Source: Leguminivora glycinivorella (lineage: Eukaryota; Arthropoda; Insecta; Lepidoptera; Tortricidae). From it: 64,000 bases of DNA. The first letter of the stretch is position 1, and each line of letters starts with the position of its first letter. The notes under the pieces are model-generated. The model was not told the origin of the DNA. It was given only the letters and a program-made list of their open reading frames with translations, and searched no databases. The position numbers and the translations under genes were made by a program. Shown here piece by piece: positions 32,801-47,421 of this stretch. The DNA is taken from positions 19,429,883-19,493,882 of the forward strand of contig NC_062978.1 in assembly GCF_023078275.1 (NCBI RefSeq), in the 5' to 3' direction.

Positions 32801-35800
32801 ACTTTTTCAGGCATGTGACATATAGCCTACTAGCCAAGCTATACGACACTATTAAGCATTACGTGATACCGAATTTGTAGTAGCCAGAAAATGTACTTGA
32901 AGGAAATGGAATTGAAACTATTCCAAATCCCCATTCAAAAATTACTACCTCCAAGTTAAACGGCAAAAGTGAACATTTTTAGGCATGAAACATATAGCAT
33001 ATTAGCCAAGCTATATGACACTACTAAGTCTGAAGTGATACCGAATTTGTAGTAGACAGAAAATGTACATGAAGGAAATGGAATTGAAACAATTCTTAAT
33101 CCCCATTCAGAAATTATTATCTCGAAGTTAAACGGCAAAAATGAACTTTTTCAGCGATGTAACATATAGCCTATTAGTAAAGCTACACGACACTACTAAG
33201 CCTTACGTGATACCGAATTTGTAGTAGCCAGAAAATGTACTTGAAGGAAATGGAATTGAAGCTATTCCAAATCCCCATTCAAAAATTATTATCTCCAAGT
33301 CAAACGGCAAAAATGAACTTTTTCAGGCATGTGACATATAGCCTACTAGCCAAGCTACACGACACTACTAAGCCTTACGTGATACCTAATTTGTAGTAGC
33401 CAGAAAATGTACTTGAAGGAAATGGAATTGAAACTATTCCAAATCCCCATTCAAAAATTACTACCTCCAAGTTAAACGGCAAAAGTGAACATTTTTAGGC
33501 ATGAAACATATAGCATATTAGCCAAGCTATATGATACTACTAAGTCTGATGTGATACCCAATTTGTAGTAGCCAGAAAATGTGCATGAAGGAAATGGAAT
33601 TGAAACAATTCCAAATCCCCATTCAAAAATTATTTTCTCCAAGTTAAACGGCAAAAATGAACTTTTACAGGCATGTAACATATAGCCTATGAGCCAAGCT
33701 ACACGACACTACTAAGCCTTACGTGATACCCAATTTGTAGTAGCCAGAAAATGTACTTGAAGGAAATGGAATTGAAACTATTCCAAATCCCCATTCAAAA
33801 ATCATTATCTCCAAGTCAAACGGCAAAAATGAACTTTTTCAGGCATGTGACATATAGCCTATTAGCCAAGCTACACGACAGTACTAAGCCTTACGTGATA
33901 CCGAATTTGTAGTAGCCAGAAAATGTACATGAAGGAAATGGAATTGAAACAATTCCTAATCCCCATTCAAAAATTATTATCTCCAATTCAAACGGCAAAA
34001 ATGAAGTTTTTCAGGCATTAGTCATATAGCCTATTAGCCAAGCTATATGACACTACTAAACCTGACGTGATACTGAATTTGTAGTAGCCAGAAAATGTAC
34101 ATGAAAGAAAATGGAATTGAAACTATTCCAAATCCCCATTTGGAATGAATTCGGCTGTTAAGTGATTGCGTTCAAAGTAAACAAGGTACAGCTGTACTAA
34201 AAACAGATTTAAATAGCCAGTTAGAAGCTTAATAAAACTTATAGTATAAAGTTGTGATAACGACTTTGTAGTATCCACAAAATGTACATGAAAAACATGG
34301 AATTGAAACCATTCCAAATCGCCATTAAAAAATTATTATCTCCAAGATAAACGGCAAAAGTGAACTTTTTTAGGCATGAAACATATAGCCTATTAGCCAA
34401 GCTATACGACACTGCTAAGTCTATTGTGATACCGAATTTGTAGTAGCCAGAAAATGTACATGAAGTAAATGAAATTGAAACGATTCCAAATCCCCATTCA
34501 AAAATTATTATCTCCAAGTCAAACGGCAAAAATGAACTTTTTCAGGCATGTGACATATAGCCTACTAGCCAAGCTACACGACACTACTAAGCCTTACGTG
34601 ATACCTAATTTGTAGTAGCCAGAAAATGTACTTGAAAGAAATGGAATTGAAACTATTCCAAATCCCCATTCAAAAATTACTACCTCCAAGTTAAACGGCA
34701 AAAGTGAATATTTTTAGGCATGAAACATATAGCATATTAGCCAAGCTATATGATACTACTAAGTCTGATGTGATACCCAATTTGTAGTAGCCAGAAAATG
34801 TGCATGAAGGAAATGGAATTGAAACAATTCCAAATCCCCATTCAAAAATTATTTTCTCCAAGTTAAACGGCAAAAATGAACTTTTACGGGCATGTAACAT
34901 ATAGCCTATGAGCCAAGCTACACGACACTACTAAGCCTTACGTGATACCCAATTTGTAGTAGCCAGAAAATGTACTTGAAGGAAATGGAACTGAAACTAT
35001 TCCAAATCCCCATTCAAAAATCATTATCTCCAAGTCAAACGGCAAAAATGAACTTTTTCAGGCATGTGACATATAGCCTATTAGCCAAGCTACACGACAG
35101 TACTAAGCCTTACGTGATACTGAATTTGTAGTAGCCAGAAAATGTACATGAAGGAAATGGAATTGAAACAATTCCTAATCCCCATTCAAAAATTATTATC
35201 TCCAATTCAAACGGCAAAAATGAAGTTTTTCAGGCATTAGTCATATAGCCTATTAGCCAAGCTATACGACACTACTAAACCTGACGTGATACTGAATTTG
35301 TAGTAGCCAGAAAATGTACATGAAAGAAAATGGAATTGAAACTATTCCAAATCCCCATTTGGAATGAATTCGGCTGCTAAGTGATTGCGTTCAAAGTAAA
35401 CAAGGTACAGCTGTACTAAAAACAGATTTAAATAGCCAGTTAGAAGCTTAATAAAACTTATAGTATAAAGTTGTGATAACGACTTTGTAGTATCCACAAA
35501 ATGTACATGAAAAACATGGAATTGAAACCATTCCAAATCGCCATTCAAAAATTATTATCTCCAAGATAAACGGCAAAAGTGAACTTTTTTAGGCATGAAA
35601 CATATAGCCTATTAGCCAAGCTATACGACACTGCTAAGTCTATTGTGATACCGAATTTGTAGTAGCCAGAAAATGTACATGAAGTAAATGAAATTGAAAC
35701 GATTCCAAATCCCCATTCAAAAATTATTATCTCCAAGTCAAACGGCAAAAATGAACTTTTTCAGGCATGTGACATATAGCCTACTAGCCAAGCTATACGA

Positions 35801-38800
35801 CACTATTAAGCATTACGTGATACCGAATTTGTAGTAGCCAGAAAATGTACTTGAAGGAAATGGAATTGAAACTATTCCAAATCCCCATTCAAAAATTACT
35901 ACCTCCAAGCTAAACGGCAAAAGAGAACATTTTCAGGCATGAAGCTTATAGCATATTAGCCAAGCTATATGACACTACTAAGTCTGATGTGATACCGAAT
36001 TTGTAGTAGCCAGAAAATGTACATGTAGGAAATGGAATTGAAACAATTCCAAATCCCCATTCAAAAATTATTATCTCCAAGTCAGACGGCAAAAATGAAC
36101 TATTTCAGGCATGTACCATATAGCCTATTAGCCAAGCTTCACGACACTACTAAGCCTTACGTGATACCGAATTTGTAGTAGCCAGAAAATATACATGAAG
36201 GAAATGGAATTGAAACTATTCCAAATCCCCATTCAAAAATTACTACCTCCAAGTTATTTAAACGGCAAAAGTGAACTTTTTTAGGCATGACACCTCTAGC
36301 CTATTAGCTAAGCTACAATACAATACTAAGCCTGATGTGATACCGAATTTGTAGTAGCCAGAAAATGTACATGAAGGAAATGTAATTGACTCTATTCCAA
36401 ATCCCCATTCAAAAATTATTATCTCTAAGTTAAACGGCAAAAGTCAACGTTTTTAGGCACGTAATATATAGCTTATTAACCAAGCTACATGATACTATTA
36501 AGGCTTACTTGATACCGAATTTGTAGTAGCCAGAAAATGTACTTAAAGGAAATGGAATTGAAGCTATTCCAAATCCCCATTCAAAAATTATTATCTCCAA
36601 GTAAAACGGCAAAAATGAACTTTTTCAGGCATGTGAAATATAGCCTACTAGCCAAGCTACACGACACTACTAAGCCTTACGTGATACCTAATTTGTAGTA
36701 GCCAGAAAATGTACTTGAAGGAAATGGAATTGAAACTATTCCAAATCCCCATTCAAAAATTACTACCTCCAAGTTAAACGGCAAAAGTGAATATTTTTAG
36801 GCATGAAACATATAGCATATTAGCCAAGCTATATGATACTACTAAGTCTGATGTGATACCCAATTTGTAGTAGCCAGAAAATGTGCATGAAGGAAATGGA
36901 ATTGAAACAATTCCAAATCCCCATTCAAAAATTATTTTCTCCAAGTTAAACGGCAAAAATGAACTTTTTCAGGAATGAAACCTCTAGCTTATTAGCTAAG
37001 CTACAATACAGTACTAAACCTGATGTGATACCGAATTTGTAGTAGCCAGAAAATGTACTTGAAGGAAATGGAATTGAAACTATTCCAAATCCCCATTCAA
37101 AAATTATTATCTCCAAGTCAAACGTCAAAAATGAACTTTTTCAGGCATGTGACGTATAGCCTACTAGCCTAGCTACACGACACTACTAAGCCTTACGTGA
37201 TACCTAATTTGTAGTAGCCAGAAAATGTACTTGAAGGAAATGGAATTGAAGCTATTCCAAATCCCCATTCAAAAATTATTATCTCCAAGTCAAACGTCAA
37301 AAATGAACTTTTTCAGGCATGTGACGTATAGCCTACTAGCCTAGCTACACGACACTACTAAGCCTTACGTGATACCTAATTTGTAGTAGCCAGAAAATGT
37401 ACTTGAAGGAAATGGAATTGAAACTATTCCAAATCCCCATTCAAAAATTACTACCTCCAAGTTATACGGCAAAAGTGAACATTTTTAGGCATGAAACATA
37501 TAGCATGTTAGCCAAGCTATATGACACTACTAAGTCTGATGTGATACCCAATTTGTAGTAGCCAGAAAATGTGCATGAATGAAATGGAATTGAAACAATT
37601 CCAAATCCCCATTCAAAAATTATTTTCTCCAAGTTAAACGGCAAAAATGAACTTTTTCAGGAATGAAACCTCTAGCTTATTAGCTAAGCTACAATACAGT
37701 ACTAAACCTGATGTGATACCGAATTTGTAGTAGCCAGAAAATGTACTTGAAGGAAATGGAATTGAAACTATTCCAAATCCCCATTCAAAAGTCATTATCT
37801 CCAAGTCAAACGGCAAAAATGAACTTTTTCAGGCATGTGACATATAGCCTATTAGCCAAGCTACACGACACTATTAAGCCTTACGTGATACCGAATTTGT
37901 AGTAGCCAGAAAATATACATGAAGGAAATGGAATTGAAACAATTCCTAATCCCCATTCAAAAATTCTTATCGCTAGGTCACACGGCAAAAATAAACTTTT
38001 TCAGGCATGTACCATATAGCCTATTAGCCAAGCTACACGACACTACTAAGCCTTACGTGATACCGAATTTGTAGTAGCCAGAAAATGTACATGAAGGAAA
38101 TGGAATTGAAACAATTCCTAATCCCCATTCAAAAATTATTATCTCCAATTCAAACGGCAAAAATGAACTTTTTCAGGCATTAGTCATATAGCCTATTAGC
38201 CAAGCTACACGACACTACTAAACCTGACGTGATACTCAATTTGTAGTAGCCAGAAAATGTACATGAAAGAAAATGGAATTGAAACTATTCCAAATCCCCA
38301 TTTGGAATGAATTCGGCTGCTAAGTGATTGCGTTCAAAGTAAACAAGGTACAGCTTTACTAAAAACAGATTTAAATAGCCAGTTAGAAGCTTAATAAAAC
38401 TTATAGTATAAAGTTGTGATAACGAATTTGTAGTAGCCACAAAATGTACATGAAAAACATGGAATTGAAACCATTCCAAATCGCCATTCAAAAATTATTA
38501 TCTCCAAGATAAACGCCAAAAGTGAACTTTTTTAGGCATGAAACATATAGCCTATTAGCCAAGCTATACGACACTGCTAAGTCTATTGTGATACCGAATT
38601 TGTAGTAGCCAGAAAATGTACATGAATTAAATGAAATTGAAACGATTCCAAATCCCCATTCAAAAAATATTATCTCCAAGTTAAACGGAAAAACTGAACT
38701 TTTTCAGGCATGAAACATATAGCTTATTAGCCAAGCTATACGACACTACTAAGCTTGTTGTGATACCGAATTTGTAGTAGCCATAAAATGTACATGAAGG

Positions 38801-40789
38801 AAATGGAATTGAAGCTATTCCAAATCCCCATTCAAAAATTACTACCTCCAAGTTAAACGGCAAAAGTGAACTATTTTAGGAATAAAACCTCTAGCCTATT
38901 AGCTAAGCTACAATACAATACTAAGCCTGATGTGATACCGAATTTGTAGTAGCCAGAAAATGTACTTAAAGGAAATGGAATTGAAGCTATTCCAAATCCC
39001 CATTCAAAAATTATTATCTCCAAGTAAAACGGCAAAAATGAACTTTTTCAGGCATGTGAAATATAGCCTACTAGCCAAGCTACACGCCACTACTAAGCCT
39101 TACGTGATACCAAATTTGTAGTAGCCAGAAAATGTACTTGAAGGAAATGGAATTGAAACTATTCCAAATCCCCATTCAAAAATTACTACCTCCAAGTTAA
39201 ACGGCAAAAGTGAACTTTTTTAGGCATGAAACATATAGCCTATTAGCCAAGCTATACGACACTGCTAAGCCTATTGTGATACCGAATGTGTAGTAGCCAG
39301 AAAATGTACATGAAGGAAATGAAATTGAAACGATTCCAAATCCCCATTCAAAAATTATTATCTCCAAGTTAAACGGCAAAACTTAACTTTATCAGGCATG
39401 AAACATATAGCTTATTAGCCAAGCTATACGACACTACTAAGCCCGTTGTGATACCAAATTTGTAGTAGCCACAAAATGTACATGAAGGAAATGGAATTGA
39501 AGCTATTCCAAATCCCCATTCAAAAATTATTATCTACAAGTTAAACGGCAAAACTGAACTTTTCCAGGAATGTAACGTATAGCCTATTAGCCAAGCTACA
39601 CGACACTACTAAGCCTTACGTGATACCGAATTTGTAGTAGCCAAAATATGTACTTGAAAGAAATGGAATTGAAACTATTCCAAATCCCAATTCAAAAATT
39701 ATTATCTCTAAGTTAAACGGCAAAAGTGAACGTTTTTAGGCACGTAATATATAGCCTATTAGCCAAGCTACATGACACTGTTAAGCCTTACTTGATACCG
39801 AATTTGTAGTAGCCAGAAAATGTACTTGAAGGAAATGGAATTGAAGCTATTCCAAATCCCCATTCAAAAATTATTATCTCCAAGTCAAACGTCAAAAATG
39901 AACTTTTTCAGGCATGTGACGTATAGCCTACTAGCCTAGCTACACGACACTACTAAGCCTTACGTGATACCTAATTTGTAGTAGCCAGAAAATGTACTTG
40001 AAGGAAATGGAATTGAAACTATTCCAAATCCCCATTCAAAAATTACTACCTCCAAGTTATACGGCAAAAGTGAACATTTTTAGGCATGAAACATATAGCA
40101 TGTTAGCCAAGCTATATGACACTACTAAGTCTGATGTGATACCCAATTTGTAGTAGCCAGAAAATGTGCATGAATGAAATGGAATTGAAACAATTCCAAA
40201 TCCCCATTCAAAAATTATTTTCTCCAAGTTAAACGGCAAAAATGAACTTTTTCAGGAATGAAACCTCTAGCTTATTAGCTAAGCTACAATACAGTACTAA
40301 ACCTGATGTGATACCGAATTTGTAGTAGCCAGAAAATGTACTTAAAAGAAATGGAATTGAAGCTATTCCAAATCCCCATTCAAAAATTATTATCTCCAAG
40401 TCAAACGGAAAAATGAATATTTTCAGGCATGTGACATATAGCCTATTAGCCAAGATACACGACACTACTAAGCCTTACGTGATACCGAATTTGTAGTAAC
40501 CAGAAAATGTACATGTAGGAAATGGAATTGACTCTATTCCAAATCCCCATTCAAAAATTAATATCTCCAAGTTAAACGGCAAAACTGAACTTTTCCAGGA
40601 ATGTAACGTATAGCCTATTAGCCAAGCTACACGACACTACTAAGCCTTACGTGATACCGAATTTGTAGTAACCAGAAAATGTACATGAAGGAAATGGAAT
40701 TGACTCTATTCCAAATCCCCATTCAAAAATTAATATCTCCAAGTTAAACGGCAAAACTGAACTTTTCCAGGAATGTAACGTATAGCCTA

Positions 40790-43700
40790 TTAGCCAAGAT
40801 ACATGACACTGTTAAGCCTTACTTGATACCGAATTTGTAGTAGCCAGAAAATGTACTTGAAGGAAATGGAATTGAAGCTATTCCAAATCCCCATTCAAAA
40901 ATTATTATCTCCAAGTCAAACGGCAAAAATGAACTTTTTCAGGCATGTGACATATAGCCTACTAGCCAAGCTACACGACACTACTAAGCATTACGTGATA
41001 CCGAATTTGTAGTAGCCAGAAAATGTACTTGAAGGAAATGGAATTGAAACTATTCCAAATCCCCATTCAAAAATTACTACCTTCAAGCTAAACGGCAAAA
41101 GAGAACATTTTAAGGCATGAAGCATATAGCATATTAGCCAAGCTATATGACACTACTAAGTCTGATGTGATACCGAATTTGTAGTAGCCAGAAAATGTAC
41201 ATGTAGGAAATGGAATTGAAACAATTCCAAATCCCCATTCAAAAATTATTATCTCCAAGTCACACGGCAAAAATGAACTATTTCAGGCATGTAACATATA
41301 GCCTATTAGCGAAGCTACACGACACTACTAAGCCTTACGTGATACCGAATTTGTAGTAGCCAGAAAATATACATGAAGGAAATGGAATTGAAACTATTCC
41401 AAATCCCCATTCAAAAATTACTACCTCCAAGTTATTTAAACGGCAAAAGTGAACTTTTTTAGGCATCACACCTCTAGCCTATTAGCTAAGCTACAATACA
41501 ATACTAAGCCTGATGTGATACCGAATTTGTAGTAGCCAGAAAATGTACATGAAGGAAATGTAATTGACTCTATTCCAAATCCCCATTCAAAAATTATTAT
41601 CTCCAAGTTAAACGGCAAAAATGAACTTTTTCAGGAATGAAACATATAGCCTATTAGCTAAGCTACACGACACTACTAAGCCTTACGTGATACCGAATTT
41701 GTAGTAGCCAGAATATGTACTTGAAGGAAATGGAATTGAAACTATTCCAAATCCCCATTAAAAAATTATTATCTCTAAGTTAAACGGCAAAAGTCAACGG
41801 TTTTAGGCACGTAATATATAGCTTATTAGCAAAGCTACATGATACTATTAAGCCTTACTTGATATCGAATTTGTAGTAGCCAGAAAATGTACTTAAAGGA
41901 AATGGAATTGAAGCTATTCCAAATCCCCATTCAAAAATTATTATCTCCAAGTAAAACGGCAAAAATGAACTTTTTCAGGCATGTGAAATATAGCCTACTA
42001 GCCATGCTACACGACACTACTAAGCCTTACGTGATACCAAATTTGTAGTAGCCAGAAAATGTACTTGAAGGAAATGGAATTGAAACTATTCCAAATCCCC
42101 ATTCAAAAATTACTACCTCCAAGTTAAACGGCAAAAGTGAACATTTTTAGGCATGAAACATATAGCATATTAGCCAAGCTATATGACACTACTAAGTCTG
42201 AAGTGATACCGAATTTGTAGTAGACAGAAAATGTACATGAAGGAAATGGAATTGAAACAATTCTTAATCCCCATTCAGAAATTATTATCTCGAAGTTAAA
42301 CGGCAAAAATGAACTTTTTCAGCGATGTAACATATAGCCTATTAGTCAAGCTACACGACACTACTAAGCCTTACGTGATACCGAATTTGTAGTAGCCAGA
42401 AAATGTACTTGAAGGAAATGGAATTGAAGCTATTCCAAATCCCCATTCAAAATTTATTATCTCCAAGTCAAACGGCAAAAATGAACTTTTTCAGGCATGT
42501 GACATATAGCCTACTAGCCAAGCTACACGACACTACTAAGCCTTACGTGATACCTAATTTGTAGTAGCCAGAAAATGTACTTGAAGGAAATGGAATTGAA
42601 ACTATTCCAAATCCCCATTCAAAAATTACTACCTCCAAGTTAAACGGCAAAAGTGAACATTTTTAGGCATGAAACATATAGCATATTAGCCAAGCTATAT
42701 GATACTACTAAGTCTGATGTGATACCCAATTTGTAGTAGCCAGAAAATGTGCATGAAGGAAATGGAATTGAAACAATTCCAAATCCCCATTCAAAAATTA
42801 TTTTCTCCAAGTTAAACGGCAAAAATGAACTTTTACAGGCATGTAACATATAGCCTATGAGCCAAGCTACACGACACTACTAAGCCTTACGTGATACCCA
42901 ATTTGTAGTAGCCAGAAAATGTACTTGAAGGAAATGGAATTGAAACTATTCCAAATCCCCATTCAAAAATCATTATCTCCAAGTCAAACGGCAAAAATGA
43001 ACTTTTTCAGGCATGTGACATATAGCCTATTAGCCAAGCTACACGACAGTACTAAGCCTTACGTGATACCGAATTTGTAGTAGCCAGAAAATGTACATGA
43101 AGGAAATGGAATTGAAACAATTCCTAATCCCCATTCAAAAATTATTATCTCCAATTCAAACGGCAAAAATGAAGTTTTTCAGGCATTAGTCATATAGCCT
43201 ATTAGCCAAGCTATATGACACTACTAAACCTGACGTGATACTGAATTTGTAGTAGCCAGAAAATGTACATGAAAGAAAATGGAATTGAAACTATTCCAAA
43301 TCCCCATTTGGAATGAATTCGGCTGCTAAGTGATTGCGTTCAAAGTAAACAAGGTACAGCTGTACTAAAAACAGATTTAAATAGCCAGTTAGAAGCTTAA
43401 TAAAACTTATAGTATAAAGTTGTGATAACGACTTTGTAGTATCCACAAAATGTACATGAAAAACATGGAATTGAAACCATTCCAAATCGCCATTAAAAAA
43501 TTATTATCTCCAAGATAAACGGCAAAAGTGAACTTTTTTAGGCATGAAACATATAGCCTATTAGCCAAGCTATACGACACTGCTAAGTCTATTGTGATAC
43601 CGAATTTGTAGTAGCCAGAAAATGTACATGAAGTAAATGAAATTGAAACGATTCCAAATCCCCATTCAAAAATTATTATCTCCAAGTCAAACGGCAAAAA

Positions 43701-46152
43701 TGAACTTTTTCAGGCATGTGACATATAGCCTACTAGCCAAGCTACACGACACTACTAAGCCTTACGTGATACCTAATTTGTAGTAGCCAGAAAATGTACT
43801 TGAAAGAAATGGAATTGAAACTATTCCAAATCCCCATTCAAAAATTACTACCTCCAAGTTAAACGGCAAAAGTGAATATTTTTAGGCATGAAACATATAG
43901 CATATTAGCCAAGCTATATGATACTACTAAGTCTGATGTGATACCCAATTTGTAGTAGCCAGAAAATGTGCATGAAGGAAATGGAATTGAAACAATTCCA
44001 AATCCCCATTCAAAAATTATTTTCTCCAAGTTAAACGGCAAAAATGAACTATTACAGGCATGTAACATATAGCCTATGAGCCAAGCTACACGACACTACT
44101 AAGCCTTACGTGATACCCAATTTGTAGTAGCCAGAAAATGTACTTGAAGGAAATGGAATTGAAACTATTCCAAATCCCCATTCAAAAATCATTATCTCCA
44201 AGTCAAACGGCAAAAATGAACTTTTTCAGGCATGTGACATATAGCCTATTAGCCAAGCTACACGACAGTACTAAGCCTTACGTGATACCGAATTTGTAGT
44301 AGCCAGAAAATGTACATGAAGGAAATGGAATTGAAACAATTCCTAATCCCCATTCAAAAATTATTATCTCCAATTCAAACGGCAAAAATGAAGTTTTTCA
44401 GGCATTAGTCATATAGCCTATTAGCCAAGCTATACGACACTACTAAACCTGACGTGATACTGAATTTGTAGTAGCCACAAAATGTACATGAAAGAAAATG
44501 GAATTGAAACTATTCCAAATCCCCATTTGGAATGAATTCGGCTGCTAAGTGATTGCGTTCAAAGTAAACAAGGTACAGCTGTACTAAAAACAGATTTAAA
44601 TAGCCAGTTAGAAGCTTAATAAAACTTATAGTATAAAGTTGTGATAACGACTTTGTAGTATCCACAAAATGTACATGAAAAACATGGAATTGAAACCATT
44701 CCAAATCGCCATTCAAAAATTATTATCTCCAAGATAAACGGCAAAAGTGAACTTTTTAGGCATGAAACATATAGCCTATTAGCCAAGCTATACGACACTG
44801 CTAAGTCTATTGTGATACCGAATTTGTAGTAGCCAGAAAATGTACATGAAGTAAATGAAATTGAAACGATTCCAAATCCCCATTCAAAAATTATTATCTC
44901 CAAGTCAAACGGCAAAAATGAACTTTTTCAGGCATGTGACATATAGCCTACTAGCCAAGCTATACGACACTATTAAGCATTACGTGATACCGAATTTGTA
45001 GTAGCCAGAAAATGTACTTGAAAGAAATGGAATTGAAACTATTCCAAATCCCCATTCAAAAATTACTACCTCCAAGCTAAACGGCAAAAGAGAACATTTT
45101 CAGGCATGAATCATATAGCATATTAGCCAAGCTATATGACACTACTAAGTCTGATGTGATACCGAATTTGTAGTAGCCAGAAAATGTACATGTAGGAAAT
45201 GGAATTGAAACAATTCCAAATCCCCATTCAAAAATTATTATCTCCAAGTCAGACGGCAAAAATGAACTATTTCAGGCATGTAACATATAGCCTATTAGCC
45301 AAGCTTCACGACACTACTAAGCCTTACGTGATACCGAATTTGTAGTAGCCAGAAAATATACATGAAGGAAATGGAATTGAAACTATTCCAAATCCCCATT
45401 CAAAAATTACTACCTCCAAGTTATTTAAACGGCAAAAGTGAACTTTTTAGGCATGACACCTCTAGCCTATTAGCTAAGCTACAATACAATACTAAGCCTG
45501 ATGTGATACCGAATTTGTAGTAGCCAGAAAATGTACATGAAGGAAATGTAATTGACTCTATTCCAAATCCCCATTCAAAAATTATTATCTCTAAGTTAAA
45601 CGGCAAAAGTCAACGTTTTTAGGCACGTAATATATAGCTTATTAACCAAGCTACATGATACTATTAAGCCTTACTTGATACCGAATTTGTAGTAGCCAGA
45701 AAATGTACTTAAAGGAAATGGAATTGAAGCTATTCCAAATCCCCATTCAAAAATTATTATCTCCAAGTAAAACGGCAAAAATGAACTTTTTCAGGCATGT
45801 GAAATATAGCCTACTAGCCAAGCTACACGACACTACTAAGCCTTACGTGATACCAAATTTGTAGTAGCCAGAAAATGTACTTGAAGGAAATGGAATTGAA
45901 ACTATTCCAAATCCCCATTCAAAAATTACTACCTCCAAGTTAAACGGCAAAAGTGAACATTTTTAGGCATGAAGCATATAGCATATTAGCCAAGCTATAT
46001 GACACTACTAAGTCTGATGTGATACCGAATTTGTAGTAGACAGAAAATGTACATGAAGGAAATGGAATTGAAACAATTCTTAATCCCCATTCAGAAATTA
46101 TTATCTCGAAGTTAAACGGCAAAAATGAACTTTTTCAGCGATGTTACATATA
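40790..46152 (+). repeat. Segmental duplication within the array, copy 2
   Basis: Partner of 24,500-29,866. Its right end is cut by the LINE A insertion. The left limit is approximate, placed where the words 'catgacactgttaagcctta' (40,803) and 'catgatactattaagcctta' (24,512) still align in register. Confidence 0.85.
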
Positions 46153-46226
46153 TGAAATGAAATGAAATGAAATGAAATGAAATGAAATGAAATGAAATGA
46201 AATGAGAAATGAAATGAAATGAAATA
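46153..46226 (-). repeat. Pentanucleotide tail of LINE A
   Basis: About 14 units of TTTCA on the minus strand, with one irregular unit near 46,203-46,208. It directly follows AATAAATATTT, so it is the retrotransposon's 3' tail rather than an independent microsatellite. Confidence 0.9.
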
Positions 46227-46535
46227 TTTATTTTCCAAGTAGGCATATTACAATGCGCTTATGAACGTCAAATAAAACTACGCCGGCTCTAACCCTACGC
46301 CTCAGCCTCGAGAAGATTTCAGTCCCCCCTCAGTTGGAGGAGGGTATCCACTATGGGACCGGCAAGAAACTCGGCGGGCCACTTCTTTTCAAAACATTAC
46401 ATCTTATATTTAACATGCATTAAAAAAAAAAACAAGATACAATTTAATAAGCAAAAGTATTCATAAAAAAAAAAAATATTAACACAAGAAATTATACAAA
46501 GTACAAAGCTATTATGATTATTAATAAGAGATGTT

Positions 46536-47177
46536 AGAGATGTATAGAGTCTCTAAGTGTCAAAGTACATCTAAAAAAATTATACATGAAGAAAAAAACC
46601 GAATAACTAAAATAACTTTAGAGTTGTAAAAGACTCTTGTTGTCTTAAGCAAAGGAAAAAAAAAATATATGACGTATACTTAATCTACTTTTTTCCTTGG
46701 AGATGTATATGGTCTCCAAGAGTCAGAAAGAAAAATAAACAAACAAGGACCGAACAGAGTGCCTCAACGTAATCTCATTCAAAATTAATGTTACATAGAA
46801 TAGCATAGCCCCTATTAGCTGAAACAGACCGGTCTTCACAAACAGCACCCGTTCACGAATATGGCGCGCATCTCAGCCATCGCCTCCCTCAACCTTCATT
46901 CGGGAAGGTGGCGACCCGATCAACGACGTCACCGTAAGCAAAGACTTTTTAGCGAGCATGACATGTTCAAGCTGTCCGGGCTGTATTAAATATTCCAATA
47001 ATAAGTGAATACGGTATACCTAGATGTAAGACACAACATTCCGTGCTTGTATGTTACATAGTTTAAATTGACTTAATTGAAAACAAGATCTTGGGAGATG
47101 TAAAAGGTCCCCACAGTCAATTATAATTAATGGGATATAATAAAAAATAAAAATTTGGAGGTGTAAAGGTTCTCCAA
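46536..47177 (-). promoter_or_regulatory. Family of five stem-loops in the LINE A 3' UTR
   Basis: Five short inverted repeats with a shared loop start (TGTA on the plus strand): AGAGA/TCTCT at 46,536-46,554, AGAGT/ACTCT at 46,620-46,637, an 8-bp stem CTTGGAGA/TCTCCAAG at 46,696-46,720, GGAGA/TCCCC at 47,094-47,112 (one weak pair) and GGAGG/TCTCC at 47,157-47,175 (one weak pair). Several are followed by 'AAGTGTCAAA' or 'AAGAGTCAGAA'. Stem sequences differ yet mostly still pair. Role unknown; recognition of the 3' UTR by the LINE protein is a possibility only. Confidence 0.6.
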
Positions 47178-47421
47178 GTGTCAAAAGAACTAGAAATAGA
47201 AAAAAAAATGCGTATGAAATACAAATTTCACGTCAAGAGACTGTTAAGCTAGCAATCTCCAACTAATTCTACAGAATACATAACTAGTATGTACTCAACA
47301 AGTCAATATATATATATACCAAATTATAATTATACAATAATAAGGATCAATAATTTAAACAGCCAGTAGCAACAGCGCCTTAAGCATGACACAATGTCTC
47401 CCCGGGACACTGCTAGCAAAA

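Larger units (their letters stand above)
23681..46152 (+). repeat. Main satellite block, ~172-bp monomer, with higher-order structure
   Basis: Tandem monomers of ~172 bp, about 130 by length. Fixed words in order: 'tggaattgaaactattcc', 'aaatccccattcaaaaatta', 'tctccaagttaaacggcaaa', 'ttttcaggcatg', 'atatagcctattagccaagc', 'gacactactaagcc', 'gataccgaatttgtagtagc', 'cagaaaatgtacatgaagg'. Monomers fall into recognisable variants. One has 'acatttttaggcatgaaac' with 'gcatattagccaagctatat'; one has a 4-base insertion ('ttatttaaacgg') with 'acacctctagcc' and 'caatacaatac'; one is a ~187-bp E variant. E copies have their GAATTC at 27,022, 28,240, 31,196, 32,413, 34,147, 35,366, 38,309, 43,315 and 44,534. 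The minus strand shows ~60-codon open stretches in most monomers, but 172 is not a multiple of 3 and many lack an ATG, so they are by-products. The block is interrupted by LINE A at 46,153. Confidence 0.97.

Noticed and set aside
23681..46152. CRISPR-like or bacterial tandem array
   Set aside because: There are no short repeats with unique spacers; the whole ~172-bp unit repeats, and the context is eukaryotic retroelements.
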